Numbered from the stretch's first letter, positions 1-10,347 are shown. The stretch is 64,000 bases of DNA from Limanda limanda (GCF_963576545.1 NC_083651.1:8801886-8865885), one strand, 5' to 3'. The notes: a model not told the origin generated them from the letters alone. Numbers and translations are program-made.

Positions 1-239
1 ACTGTCCATCTAAGCTATGCTTAATTGATCTTGGACTAGAATTGGCTGAATATCTATCGATCAATGTAGACTCCCCAATGGTAATTTCTAAAAAGAGACT
101 GGGTACAGTTTACCTATTTTATAGTATACCTTTTTTAGTGATTGTACAGAAATGAAAGGCCAGGATGTCTTACTCCAACTTGGTCAACATCCAACAGCTT
201 TTGTCGAACTCGATTTTTTCGGAAAGGTTTAGTTTGCGT

Positions 240-311
240 GGCTCGTTGGTCTAGGGGTATGATTCTCGCGTTGGGTGCGAGAGGTCCCGGGTTCAAATCC
301 CGGACGAGCCC
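240..311 (+). tRNA. tRNA-Pro (TGG)
   Basis: A 72-nt cloverleaf. The acceptor GGCTCGT pairs with ACGAGCC, and discriminator C follows. The anticodon stem is CTCGC/GCGAG with loop GTTGGGT, giving anticodon TGG. Position 32 is G where the other copies have T. The A-box (TGGTCTAGGGG) and B-box (GGTTCAAATCC) are intact. Confidence 0.94.
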
Positions 312-577
312 TTTGCCACATAGGCTCCAAACTGTACCTGAAGATGGACTGTCCATCTAAACATTACTTGATTTATCTAGGACTAGAATTGGGTGAAATT
401 CTCTCAATCAATGTAGACCCCAATGGTTATCTCTAAAAAGAGACTGACAGAAAAATATAAAATCAATCAAACTAAGTCAACCTGTTTAGAGATATACAAT
501 GCAAATATCAATGTTCAGCGTTTAATGTTGCCGACATTGTGAGCAGGAGTCTTTGGGTATAGTATAACCTTTTTAGT

Positions 578-904
578 GATTGTACAGAAATTAAAGGCCA
601 GGATGTCTTACCCCAACTTGGTCAACATCCAACAGCGATTGCCAAACTCAATGCTTTCGTAAAGGTTCCTTTCACGTGGACTCTCCATCTTAGTTATACT
701 TAATTGACCTAGGACTAGAATTGGGCTACATTCAATAGTTAAATGTAGACTCCCCAATGGTTATCTGAAAGGAGAGTTACATAAAAATCTCAACCAAATT
801 TAGTCAGCCTTTTTAGAGATAAACAATGGAGAGATCAATATAGAGGGTTTAATGTTGACAACATTGTGAGCAGGATACTATAGGTATAGTATACCTATTT
901 TAGT
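578..904 (+). repeat. tRNA-less array unit (327 bp)
   Basis: The unit has the usual leader but jumps from TTCACGTGG straight to ACTCTCCATC near 672-685. A 106-bp block holding the tRNA is missing between two GTGG copies. It carries the long spacer with palindromes at 851-865 and 880-898. Confidence 0.9.
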
Positions 905-1004
905 GATTGTACAGAAATAAAAGGCCAGGATGTCTTACTCCAACTTGGTCAACATCCAACAGCGATTGCCGAACTCGATTTTTTCGGAAAGGTTTAGTTT
1001 GCGT

Positions 1005-1076
1005 GGCTCGTTGGTCTAGGGGTATGATTCTCGCTTTGGGTGCGAGAGGTCCCGGGTTCAAATCCCGGACGAGCCC
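1005..1076 (+). tRNA. tRNA-Pro (TGG)
   Basis: Intact 72-nt cloverleaf with anticodon loop TTTGGGT. All stems pair and both internal promoter boxes are present. The 5' leader is of the TGG class (CGGAAAGGTTTAGTTTGCGT). Confidence 0.95.
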
Positions 1077-1251
1077 TTTGCCACATAGACTCCCAACTGT
1101 ACCTGAAGGTGGACTGTCCATCTAAGCTATACTTAATTGATCTTGGACTAGAATTGGCTGAATATCTATCGATCAATGTAGACTCCCCAATGGTTATCTC
1201 TAAAAAGAGACTGGGTACAGTATACCTATCTTATAGTATACCTTTTTTAGT

Positions 1252-1578
1252 GATTGTGCAGAAATGAAAGGCCAGGATGTCTTACTCCAACTTGGTCAAC
1301 ATCCAACAGCGATTGCCAAACTCGATGCTTTCGTAAAGGTTCCTTTCACGTGGACTCTCCATCTTAGTTATACTTAATTGACCTAGGACTAGAATTGGGC
1401 TACATTCAATAGTTAAATGTAGACTCCCCAATGGTTATCTGAAAGGAGAGTTACATAAAAATCTCAACCAAATTTAGTCAGCCTTTTTAGAGATAAACAA
1501 TGGAGAGATCAATATAGAGGGTTTAATGTTGACAACATTGTGAGCAGGATACTATAGGTATAGTATACCTATTTTAGT
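1252..1578 (+). repeat. tRNA-less array unit (327 bp)
   Basis: Same tRNA deletion junction (TTCACGTGGACTCTCC) and long spacer as the unit at 578. Confidence 0.9.
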
Positions 1579-1678
1579 GATTGTACAGAAATAAAAGGCC
1601 AGGATGTCTTACTCCAACTTGGTCAACATCCAACAGCGATTGCCGAACTCGATTTTTTCGGAAAGGTTTAGTTTGCGT

Positions 1679-1750
1679 GGCTCGTTGGTCTAGGGGTATG
1701 ATTCTCGCTTTGGGTGCGAGAGGTCCCGGGTTCAAATCCCGGACGAGCCC
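1679..1750 (+). tRNA. tRNA-Pro (TGG)
   Basis: Intact 72-nt cloverleaf, same sequence as the copy at 1005. Its 3' flank (AACAGTACC, then CTTATACT) is shared with the copy at 3379, which marks a duplicated block. Confidence 0.95.
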
Positions 1751-1925
1751 TTTGCCACATAGACTCCAAACAGTACCTGAAGGTGGACTGTCCATCTAAG
1801 CTATGCTTAATTGATCTTATACTAGAATTGGCTGAATATCTATCGATCAATGTAGACTCCCCAATGGTTATCTCTAAAAAGAGACTGGGTACAGTATACC
1901 TATCTTATAGTATACCTTTTTTAGT

Positions 1926-2166
1926 GATTGTACAGAAATGAAAGGCCAGGATGTCTTACTCCAACTTGGTCAACATCCAACAGCGATTGCCAAACTCGAT
2001 GCTTTCGTAAAGGTTCCTTTCACGTGGACTCTCCATCTTAGCTATACTTAATTGACCTAGGACTAGAATTGGGCTACATTCAATAGTTAAATGTAGACTC
2101 CCCAATGGTTATTTCTAAAAAGAGACTGGGTACAGTTTACCTATTTTATAGTATACCTTTTTTAGT
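1926..2166 (+). repeat. tRNA-less array unit, short spacer (241 bp)
   Basis: The deletion junction is identical, but the unit has the short spacer, so it is exactly 106 bp shorter than the 347-bp tRNA unit. This fixes the deletion size. Confidence 0.9.
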
Positions 2167-2266
2167 GATTGTACAGAAATGAAAAGCCAGGATGTCTTAC
2201 TCCAACTTTGTCAACATCCAACAGCGATTGCCGAACTCGATTTTTTGGGTAAGGTTTTGTTTACGT

Positions 2267-2338
2267 GGCTCGTTGGTCTAGGGGTATGATTCTCGCTTCG
2301 GGTGCGAGAGGTCCCGGGTTCAAATTCCGGACGAGCCC
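2267..2338 (+). tRNA. tRNA-Pro (CGG)
   Basis: 72-nt cloverleaf with loop TTCGGGT, giving anticodon CGG. One T-stem pair is G-T because the 3' strand reads TCCGG; this also alters the end of the B-box (CAAATTC). The leader is of the AGG/CGG class (GGGTAAGGTTTTGTTTACGT). Confidence 0.92.
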
Positions 2339-2613
2339 TTTGCCACATAGACTCCAAACTGTACCTGAAGGTGGACTGTCCATCTAAGCTATGCTTAATT
2401 GATCTTGGACTAGAATTGGCTGAATATCTATCGATCAATGTAGACTCCCCAATGGTAATTTCTAAAAAGAGACTGGGTACAGTTTACCTATTTTATAGTA
2501 TACCTTTTTTAGTGATTGTACAGAAATGAAAGGCCAGGATGTCTTACTCCAACTTGGTCAACATCCAACAGCTTTTGTCGAACTCGATTTTTTCGGAAAG
2601 GTTTAGTTTGCGT

Positions 2614-2685
2614 GGCTCGTTGGTCTAGGGGTATGATTCTCGCTTTGGGTGCGAGAGGTCCCGGGTTCAAATCCCGGACGAGCCC
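2614..2685 (+). tRNA. tRNA-Pro (TGG)
   Basis: Intact 72-nt cloverleaf with loop TTTGGGT. It lies 2,374 bp downstream of the copy at 240 in a near-identical duplicated block, and differs from that copy by having T at position 32. Confidence 0.95.
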
Positions 2686-2951
2686 TTTGCCACATAGGCT
2701 CCAAACTGTACCTGAAGATGGACTGTCCATCTAAACATTACTTGATTTATCTAGGACTAGAATTGGGTGAAATTCTCTCAATCAATGTAGACCCCAATGG
2801 TTATCTCTAAAAAGAGACTGACAGAAAAATATAAAATCAATCAAACTAAGTCAACCTGTTTAGAGATATACAATGCAAATATCAATGTTCAGCGTTTAAT
2901 GTTGCCGACATTGTGAGCAGGAGACTTTGGGTATAGTATAACCTTTTTAGT

Positions 2952-3278
2952 GATTGTACAGAAATTAAAGGCCAGGATGTCTTACCCCAACTTGGTCAAC
3001 ATCCAACAGCGATTGCCAAACTCGATGCTTTCGTAAAGGTTCCTTTCACGTGGACTCTCCATCTTAGTTATACTTAATTGACATAGGACTAGAATTGGGC
3101 TACATTCAATAGTTAAATGTAGACTCCCCAATGGTTATCTGAAAGGAGAGTTACATAAAAATCTCAACCAAATTTAGTCAGCCTTTTTAGAGATAAACAA
3201 TGGAGAGATCAATATAGAGGGTTTAATGTTGACAACATTGTGAGCAGGATACTATAGGTATAGTATACCTATTTTAGT
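2952..3278 (+). repeat. tRNA-less array unit (327 bp)
   Basis: Copy of the unit at 578, offset by 2,374 bp, with the same deletion and spacer. Confidence 0.9.
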
Positions 3279-3378
3279 GATTGTACAGAAATAAAAGGCC
3301 AGGATGTCTTACTCCAACTTGGTCAACATCCAACAGCGATTGCCGAACTCGATTTTTTCGGAAAGGTTTAGTTTGCGT

Positions 3379-3450
3379 GGCTCGTTGGTCTAGGGGTATG
3401 ATTCTCGCTTTGGGTGCGAGAGGTCCCGGGTTCAAATCCCGGACGAGCCC
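3379..3450 (+). tRNA. tRNA-Pro (TGG)
   Basis: Intact 72-nt cloverleaf with TGG anticodon, TGG-class leader and intact promoter boxes. Its 3' flank matches the copy at 1679. Confidence 0.95.
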
Positions 3451-3725
3451 TTTGCCACATAGACTCCAAACAGTACCTGAAGGTGGACTGTCCATCTAAG
3501 CTATGCTTAATTGATCTTATACTAGAATTGGCTGAATATCTATCGATCAATGTAGACTCCCCAATGGTTATTTCTAAAAAGAGACTGGGTACAGTTTACC
3601 TATTTTATAGTATACCTTTTTTAGTGATTGTACAGAAATGAAAAGCCAGGATGTCTTACTCCAACTTTGTCAACATCCAACAGCGATTGCCGAACTCGAT
3701 TTTTTGGGTAAGGTTTTGTTTACGT

Positions 3726-3797
3726 GGCTCGTTGGTCTAGGGGTATGATTCTCGCTTCGGGTGCGAGAGGTCCCGGGTTCAAATCCCGGACGAGCCC
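3726..3797 (+). tRNA. tRNA-Pro (CGG)
   Basis: Intact 72-nt cloverleaf with loop TTCGGGT and a fully paired T-stem. The leader is of the AGG/CGG class. It begins exactly 347 bp after the preceding copy. Confidence 0.95.
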
Positions 3798-3972
3798 TTT
3801 GCCACATAGACTCCAAACTGTACCTGAAGGTGGACTGTCCATCTAAGCTATACTTAATTGATCTTGGACTAGAATTGGCTGAATATCTATCGATCAATGT
3901 AGACTCCCCAATGGTTATCTCTAAAAAGAGACTGGGTACAGTATACCTATCTTATAGTATACCTTTTTTAGT

Positions 3973-4299
3973 GATTGTACAGAAATTAAAGGCCAGGATG
4001 TCTTACCCCAACTTGGTCAACATCCAACAGCGATTGCCTAACTCGATGCTTTCGTAAAGGTTCCTTTCACATGGACTCTCCATCTTGGCTATACTTAATT
4101 TACCTAGGACTAGAATTGGGCTACATTCAATAGTTAAATGTAGACTCCCCAATGGTTATCTGAAAGGAGAGTTACATAAAAATCTCAACCAAATTTAGTC
4201 AGTCTTTTTAGAGATAAACAATGGAGAGATCAATATAGAGGGTTTAATGTTGACAACATTGTGAGCAGGATACTATAGGTATAGTATACCTATTTTAGT
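3973..4299 (+). repeat. tRNA-less array unit (327 bp)
   Basis: Same deletion; the junction reads TTCACATGGACTCTCC with one substitution. Confidence 0.9.
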
Positions 4300-4399
4300 G
4301 ATTGTACAGAAATGAAAGTCCAGGATGTCTTACTCCAACTTGGTCAAAATCCAACAGCGTTTGCCGAACTCGATTTTTTCGGACAGGTTTAGTTTGCGT

Positions 4400-4471
4400 G
4401 GCTCGTTGGTCTAGGGGTATGATTCTCGCTTTGGTTGCGAGATGTCCCGGGTTCAAATCCCGGACGACCCC
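4400..4471 (+). pseudogene. Degenerate tRNA-Pro (TGG)
   Basis: The loop reads TTTGGTT, so the purine expected at position 37 (G in the other copies) is T. The 3' acceptor strand reads ACGACCC, leaving a C-C clash at pair 3-70, and the variable region has a G-to-T change. G37 is normally needed for reading-frame maintenance in tRNA-Pro, so function is doubtful. Confidence 0.8.
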
Positions 4472-4746
4472 TTTGCCACATAGACTCCAAACTGTACCTG
4501 AAGGTGGACTGTCCATCTAAGCTATGCTTAATTGATCTTATACTAGAATTGGCTGAATATCTATCGATCAATGTAGACTCCCCAATGGTTATTTCTAAAA
4601 AGAGACTGGGTACAGTTTACCTATTTTATAGTATACCTTTTTTAGTGATTGTACAGAAATGAAAAGCCAGGATGTCTTACTCCAACTTTGTCAACATCCA
4701 ACAGCGATTGCCGAACTCGATTTTTTGGGTAAGGTTTTGTTTACGT

Positions 4747-4818
4747 TGCTCGTTGGTCTAGGGGTATGATTCTCGCTTCGGGTGCGAGAGGTCCCGGGTT
4801 CAAATCCCGGACGAGCCC
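4747..4818 (+). tRNA. tRNA-Pro (CGG), first base changed
   Basis: The body is intact with loop TTCGGGT, but the first base is T instead of G (TGCTCGT against ACGAGCC), breaking pair 1-72. End processing or charging may suffer. Promoter boxes are intact, so it may still be transcribed. Confidence 0.8.
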
Positions 4819-4993
4819 TTTGCCACATAGACTCCAAACTGTACCTGAAGGTGGACTGTCCATCTAAGCTATACTTAATTGATCTTGGACTAGAATTGGC
4901 TGAATATCTATCGATCAATGTAGACTCCCCAATGGTTATCTCTAAAAAGAGACTGGGTACAGTATACCTATCTTATAGTATACCTTTTTTAGT

Positions 4994-5320
4994 GATTGTG
5001 CAGAAATGAAAGGCCAGGATGTCTTACTCCAACTTGGTCAACATCCAACAGCGATTGCCAAACTCGATGCTTTCGTAAAGGTTCCTTTCACGTGGACTCT
5101 CCATCTTAGATATACTTAATTGACCTAGGACTAGAATTGGGCTACATTCAATAGTTAAATATAGACTCCCCAATGGTTATCTGAAAGGAGAGTTACTTAA
5201 AAATCTCAACCAAATTTAGTCAGCCTTTTTAGAGATAAACAGTGGAGAGATCAATATAGAGGGTTTAATGTTGACAACATTGTGAGCAGGATACTATAGG
5301 TATAGTATACCTATTTTAGT
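4994..5320 (+). repeat. tRNA-less array unit (327 bp)
   Basis: Same deletion junction and long spacer. Confidence 0.9.
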
Positions 5321-5420
5321 GATTGTACAGAAATGAAAGGCCAGGATGTCTTACTCCAACTTGGTCAACATCCAACAGCGTTTGCCGAACTCGATTTTTT
5401 CGGAAAGGTTTAGTTTGTGT

Positions 5421-5491
5421 GGCTCGTTGGTCTAGGGGTATGATTTCGCTTTGGGTGCGAGAGGTCCCGGGTTCAAATCCAGGACGAGCCC
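5421..5491 (+). pseudogene. Degenerate tRNA-Pro (TGG), 71 nt
   Basis: One base is missing just before the anticodon stem (GATTTCGC instead of GATTCTCGC), so base 26 is lost or the stem starts with a T-G pair. The 3' T-stem strand reads CCAGG, adding a mismatch. Two separate lesions suggest a pseudogene. Confidence 0.8.
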
Positions 5492-5766
5492 TTTGCCACA
5501 TAGACTCCAAACTGTACCTAAAGGTGGACTGTCCATCTAAGCTATACTTAATTGATTTAGGACTAGAATTGGCTGAACATCTATCGATCAATGTAGACTC
5601 CCCAATGGTTATCTCTTAAAAGAGACTGAGTACAGTATACCTATTTTATAGTATACCTTTTTTAGTGATTGTACAGAAATGAAAGGCCAGGATGTCTCAC
5701 TCCAACTTGGTCAACATCCAACAGCGATTGCCCAACTCGATTTTTTGGGTAAGGTTTTGTATACGT

Positions 5767-5838
5767 GGCTCGTTGGTCTAGGGGTATGATTCTCGCTAAG
5801 GGTGCGAGAGGTCCCGGGTTCAAATCCCGGATGAGCCC
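5767..5838 (+). tRNA. tRNA-Pro (AGG) with A33
   Basis: Stems are intact apart from a tolerated G-T at pair 6-67 (ATGAGCC). The anticodon loop reads TAAGGGT, so the near-invariant U33 is A. U33 makes the U-turn, so decoding is expected to be impaired even if the tRNA is made. Confidence 0.82.
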
Positions 5839-6113
5839 TTTGCCACATAGACTCCAAACTGTACCTGAAGGTGGACTGTCCATCTAAGCTATACTTAATT
5901 GATCTTGGACTAGAATTTGCTGAATATCTATCGATCAATGTAGACTGCCCAATTGTTATCTCTAAAAAGAGACTGGGTACAGTATAGCTATCTTATAGTA
6001 TACCTTTTTTAGTGATTGTACAGAAATGAAAGGCCAGGATGTCTTACTTCAACTTGGTCAACATCCAACAGCGATTGCCGAACTCGATTTTTTCAGTAAG
6101 GTTTTGTTTACGT

Positions 6114-6185
6114 GGCTCGTTGGTCTAGGGGTATGATTCTCGCTTAGGGTGCGAGAGGTCCCGGGTTCAAATCCCGGAAGAGCCC
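6114..6185 (+). tRNA. tRNA-Pro (AGG), acceptor mismatch
   Basis: Loop TTAGGGT gives AGG. The 3' acceptor strand reads AAGAGCC, leaving a G-A mismatch at pair 6-67. The same change occurs at 7935, so the two copies derive from one another by duplication or conversion. Confidence 0.88.
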
Positions 6186-6546
6186 TTTGCCACATAGACT
6201 CCAAACTGTACCTGAATATGGACTATCCATCTAAGCTATACTTAATTGATCTAGGACAAGAATTGGCTGAACATCTATTGATCAATGTAGACCCCAATGG
6301 TTATCTCTAAAAAGAGACTGACAGAAAAATTTAAAATCAAACTAAGTCAACCTGTTTAGAGATATACAATGCAAATATCAATGTACAGCGTTTAATGTTG
6401 CCAACATTGTGAGCAAGAGACTTTGGGTATAGTATAACCTTTTTAGTGATTGTACAGAAATGAAAGGCCAGGATGTCTTGCTCCAACTTGGTCAACATCC
6501 AACAGCGTTTGGGAACTCGATTTTTTCGGAAAGGTTTAGTTTGTGT

Positions 6547-6618
6547 GGCTCGTTGGTCTAGGGGTATGATTCTCGCTTAGGGTGCGAGAGGTCCCGGGTT
6601 CAAATCCCGGACGAGCCC
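6547..6618 (+). tRNA. tRNA-Pro (AGG)
   Basis: Intact 72-nt cloverleaf. The 5' leader is of the TGG class (GGAAAGGTTTAGTTTGTGT) while the anticodon is AGG, so leader and anticodon have been uncoupled by conversion, recombination or an anticodon change. Confidence 0.95.
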
Positions 6619-6893
6619 TTTGCCACATAGGCTCCAAACTGTACCTTAAGGTGGACTGTCCATCTAAGCTATACTTAATTGATCTAGGACTAGAATTGGC
6701 TGAACAGCTATTGATCAATGTAGACTCCCCAATGGTTATCTCTTAAAAGAGACTGAGTACAGTATACCTATTTTATAGTATACCTTTTTTAGTGATTGTA
6801 CAGAAATGAAAGGCCAGGATGTCTCACTCCAACTTGGTCAACATCCAACAGCGATTGCCCAACTCGATTTTTTGGGTAAGGTTTTGTATACGT

Positions 6894-6965
6894 GGCTCGT
6901 TGGTCTAGGGGTATGATTCTCGCTTAGGGTGCGAGAGGTCCCGGGTTCAAATCCCGGATGAGCCC
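6894..6965 (+). tRNA. tRNA-Pro (AGG)
   Basis: 72-nt cloverleaf with a G-T wobble at pair 6-67 (ATGAGCC). The leader contains TTTTGTATACGT. It is first of the pair forming a 694-bp higher-order repeat with the copies at 7241, 7588 and 7935. Confidence 0.94.
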
Positions 6966-7240
6966 TTTGCCACATAGACTCCAAACTGTACCTGAAGGTG
7001 GACTGTCCATCTAAGCTATACTTAATTGATCTTGGACTAGAATTTGCTGAATATCTATCGATCAATGTAGACTGCCCAATTGTTATCTCTAAAAAGAGAA
7101 TGGGTACAGTATAGCTATCTTATAGTATACCTTTTTTAGTGATTGTACAGAAATGAAAGGCCAGGATGTCTTACTTCAACTTGGTCAACATCCAACAGCG
7201 ATTGCCGAACTCGATTTTTTCAGTAAGGTTTTGTTTACGT

Positions 7241-7312
7241 GGCTCGTTGGTCTAGGGGTATGATTCTCGCTTAGGGTGCGAGAGGTCCCGGGTTCAAATC
7301 CCGGACGAGCCC
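7241..7312 (+). tRNA. tRNA-Pro (AGG)
   Basis: Fully paired 72-nt cloverleaf with loop TTAGGGT. The leader contains TTCAGTAAGG. Both promoter boxes match the consensus seen in the array. Confidence 0.95.
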
Positions 7313-7587
7313 TTTGCCACATAGGCTCCAAACTGTACCTGAAGGTGGACTGTCCATCTAAGCTATACTTAATTGATCTAGGACTAGAATTGGCTGAACA
7401 GCTATTGATCAATGTAGACTCCCCAATGGTTATCTCTTAAAAGAGACTGAGTACAGTATACCTATTTTATAGTATACCTTTTTTAGTGATTGTACAGAAA
7501 TGAAAGGCCAGGATGTCTCACTCCAACTTGGTCAACATCCAACAGCGATTGCCCAACTCGATTTTTTGGGTAAGGTTTTGTATACGT

Positions 7588-7659
7588 GGCTCGTTGGTCT
7601 AGGGGTATGATTCTCGCTTAGGGTGCGAGAGGTCCCGGGTTCAAATCCCGGATGAGCCC
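7588..7659 (+). tRNA. tRNA-Pro (AGG)
   Basis: 72-nt cloverleaf identical to the copy at 6894, including the wobble at pair 6-67 and the TTTTGTATACGT leader, 694 bp away. Confidence 0.94.
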
Positions 7660-7934
7660 TTTGCCACATAGACTCCAAACTGTACCTGAAGGTGGACTGT
7701 CCATCTAAGCTATACTTAATTGATCTTGGACTAGAATTTGCTGAATATCTATCGATCAATGTAGACTGCCCAATTGTTATCTCTAAAAAGAGACTGGGTA
7801 CAGTATAGCTATCTTATAGTATACCTTTTTTAGTGATTGTACAGAAATGAAAGGCCAGGATGTCTTACTTCAACTTGGTCAACATCCAACAGCGATTGCC
7901 GAACTCGATTTTTTCAGTAAGGTTTTGTTTACGT

Positions 7935-8006
7935 GGCTCGTTGGTCTAGGGGTATGATTCTCGCTTAGGGTGCGAGAGGTCCCGGGTTCAAATCCCGGAA
8001 GAGCCC
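7935..8006 (+). tRNA. tRNA-Pro (AGG), acceptor mismatch
   Basis: Same body and leader as the copy at 6114, including the G-A mismatch at pair 6-67 (AAGAGCC). Otherwise intact. Confidence 0.88.
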
Positions 8007-8281
8007 TTTGCCACATAGACTCCAAACTGTACCTGAAGATGGACTATCCATCTAAGCTATACTTAATTGATCTAGGACTAGAATTGGCTGAACATCTATC
8101 GATCAATGTAGACTCCCCAATGGTTATCTCTTAAAAGAGACTGAGTACAGTATACCTATTTTATAGTATACCTTTTTTAGTGATTGTACAGAAATGAAAG
8201 GCCAGGATGTCTCACTCCAACTTGGTCAACATCCAACAGCGATTGCCGAACTCGATTTTTTGGGTAAGGTTTTGTTTACGT

Positions 8282-8353
8282 GGCTCGTTGGTCTAGGGGT
8301 ATGGTTCTTGCTTAGGGTGCGAGAGGTCCCGGGTTCAAATCCCGGACGAGCCC
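8282..8353 (+). tRNA. tRNA-Pro (AGG), two changes
   Basis: The anticodon stem reads CTTGC/GCGAG, which keeps a T-G pair, and the D-arm side reads GGTT instead of GATT. Loop TTAGGGT, T-arm and acceptor are intact. It may well be functional. Confidence 0.88.
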
Positions 8354-8628
8354 TTTGCCACATAGACTCCAAACTGTACCTGAAGGTGGACTGTCCATCT
8401 AAGCTATGCTTAATTGATCTTGGACTAGAATTGGCTGAATATCTATCGATCAATGTAGACTCCCCAATGGTTATTTCTAAAAAGAGACTGGGTACAGTTT
8501 ACCTATTTTATAGTATACCTTTTTTAGTGATTGTACAGAAATGAAAAGCCAGGATGTCTTACTCCAACTTTGTCAACATCCAACAGCGATTGCCGAACTC
8601 GATTTTTTGGGTAAGGTTTTGTTTACGT

Positions 8629-8702
8629 GGCTCGTTGGTCTAGGGGTATGATTCTCGCTTCGGGGGTGCGAGAGGTCCCGGGTTCAAATCCCGGACGAGC
8701 CC
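8629..8702 (+). tRNA. tRNA-Pro (CGG) with 9-nt anticodon loop
   Basis: The copy is 74 nt long because the run GGG in the anticodon loop has become GGGGG. The loop is TTCGGGGGT, nine bases between intact CTCGC and GCGAG stems. The rest is a perfect copy. Enlarged loops in proline tRNAs are known from frameshift suppressors. Whether this copy is expressed, or is just a slippage mutant, cannot be told from sequence. Confidence 0.85.
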
Positions 8703-9063
8703 TTTGCCACATAGGCTCCAAACTGTACCTGAAGATGGACTATCCATCTAAACAATACTTGATTTATCTAGGACTAGAATTGGGTGAAATTCTCTCAATC
8801 AATGTAGACCCCAATGGTTATCTCTAAAAAGAGACTGACAGAAAAATTTAAAATCAAACTAAGTCAACCTGTTTAGAGATATACAATGCAAATATCAATG
8901 TACAGCGTTTAATGTTGCCAACATTGTGAGCAAGAGACTTTGGGTATAGTATAACCTTTTTAGTGATTGTACAGAAATGAAAGGCCAGGATGTCTTACTC
9001 TAACTTGGTCAACATCCAACACAATTGCCTAACTCGATTTTTTCGGTAAGGTTTTGTTTACGT

Positions 9064-9135
9064 GGCTCGTTGGTCTAGGGGTATGATTCTCGCTTAGGGT
9101 GCGAGAGGTCCCGGGTTCAAATTCTGGACGAGCCC
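9064..9135 (+). tRNA. tRNA-Pro (AGG)
   Basis: 72-nt cloverleaf whose T-stem 3' strand reads TCTGG, giving two G-T pairs. The B-box end is altered (CAAATTC). The same variant is at 9929. Confidence 0.88.
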
Positions 9136-9494
9136 TTTGCCACATAGGCTCCAAACTGTACCTGAAGATGGACTATCCATCTAAACAAAACTTGATTTAT
9201 CTAGGACTAGATTTGGGTGAAATTCAATAGTTAAATGTAGACTCCCCAATGGTTATCTGAAAGGAGAGTTACATAAAAATCTCAACCATTTAGTCAGCCT
9301 TTTTAGAGATAAACAATGGAGAGATCAATATAGAGGGTTTAATGTTGACAACATTGTGAGCAGGATACTATAGGTATAGTATATCTATTTTAGTGATTGT
9401 ACAGAAATGAAAGGCCAGGATGTCTTACTCCAACTTGGTCAACATCCAACAGCGTTTGCCGAACTCGATTTTTTCGGTAAGGTTTTGTTTACGT

Positions 9495-9566
9495 GGCTCG
9501 TTGGTCTAGGGGTATGATTCTCGCTTCGGGTGCGAGAGGTCCCGGTTTCAAATCCCGGACTAGCCC
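9495..9566 (+). pseudogene. Degenerate tRNA-Pro (CGG)
   Basis: Loop TTCGGGT is intact. The T-stem reads CCGGT on its 5' strand, breaking the conserved 53-61 pair and the B-box (GGTTTCAAATCC), and the acceptor 3' strand reads ACTAGCC, breaking pair 5-68. Two stem lesions plus a damaged promoter box point to a pseudogene. Confidence 0.8.
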
Positions 9567-9928
9567 TTTGCCACATAGGCTCCAAACTGTACCTGAAGGT
9601 GGACTATCCATCTAAGCTATACTTAATTGATCTAGGACTAGAATTGGGTGAAATTCTCTCAATCAATGTAGACCCCAATGGTTATCTCTAAAAAGAGACT
9701 GACAGAAAAATTTTAAATCAAACTAAGTCAACCTGTTTAGAGATATACAATGCAAATATCAATGTACAGCGTTTAATGTTGCCAACATTGTGAGCAAGAG
9801 ACTTTGGGTATAGTATAACCTTTTTTAGTGATTGTACAGAAATGAAAGGCCAGGATGTCTTACTCTAACTTGGTCAACATCCAACACAATTGCCGAACTC
9901 GATTTTTTTGGTAAGGTTTTGTTTACGT

Positions 9929-10000
9929 GGCTCGTTGGTCTAGGGGTATGATTCTCGCTTAGGGTGCGAGAGGTCCCGGGTTCAAATTCTGGACGAGCCC
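9929..10000 (+). tRNA. tRNA-Pro (AGG)
   Basis: Same variant as the copy at 9064, with two G-T pairs in the T-stem and an intact anticodon arm and acceptor. The leader is of the AGG/CGG class. Confidence 0.88.
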
Positions 10001-10275
10001 TTTGCCACATAGGCTCCAAACTGTACCTGGAAGTGGACTGTCCATCTAAGCTATACTTAATTGATCTTGGACTAGAATTGGCTGAATATCTTTCGATCAA
10101 TGTAGACTCCCCAATGGTTATCTCTAAAAAGAGACTGGGTACAGTATACCTATCTTATAGTATACCTTTTTTAGTGATTGTACAGAAATGAAAGGCCAGG
10201 ATGTCTTACTCCAACTTGGTCAACATCCAACAGCGTTTGCCGAACTCGATTTTTTCGGAAAGGTTTAGTTTACGT

Positions 10276-10347
10276 GGCTCGTTGGTCTAGGGGTATGATT
10301 CTCGCTTTGGGTGCGAGAGGTCCAGGGTTCAAATCCCAGACGAGCCC
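10276..10347 (+). tRNA. tRNA-Pro (TGG), T-stem mismatch
   Basis: Loop TTTGGGT gives TGG. The T-stem reads CAGGG/CCCAG, leaving an A-A mismatch at pair 50-64. The leader is a hybrid of the TGG class and the TTTACGT form. Confidence 0.85.
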
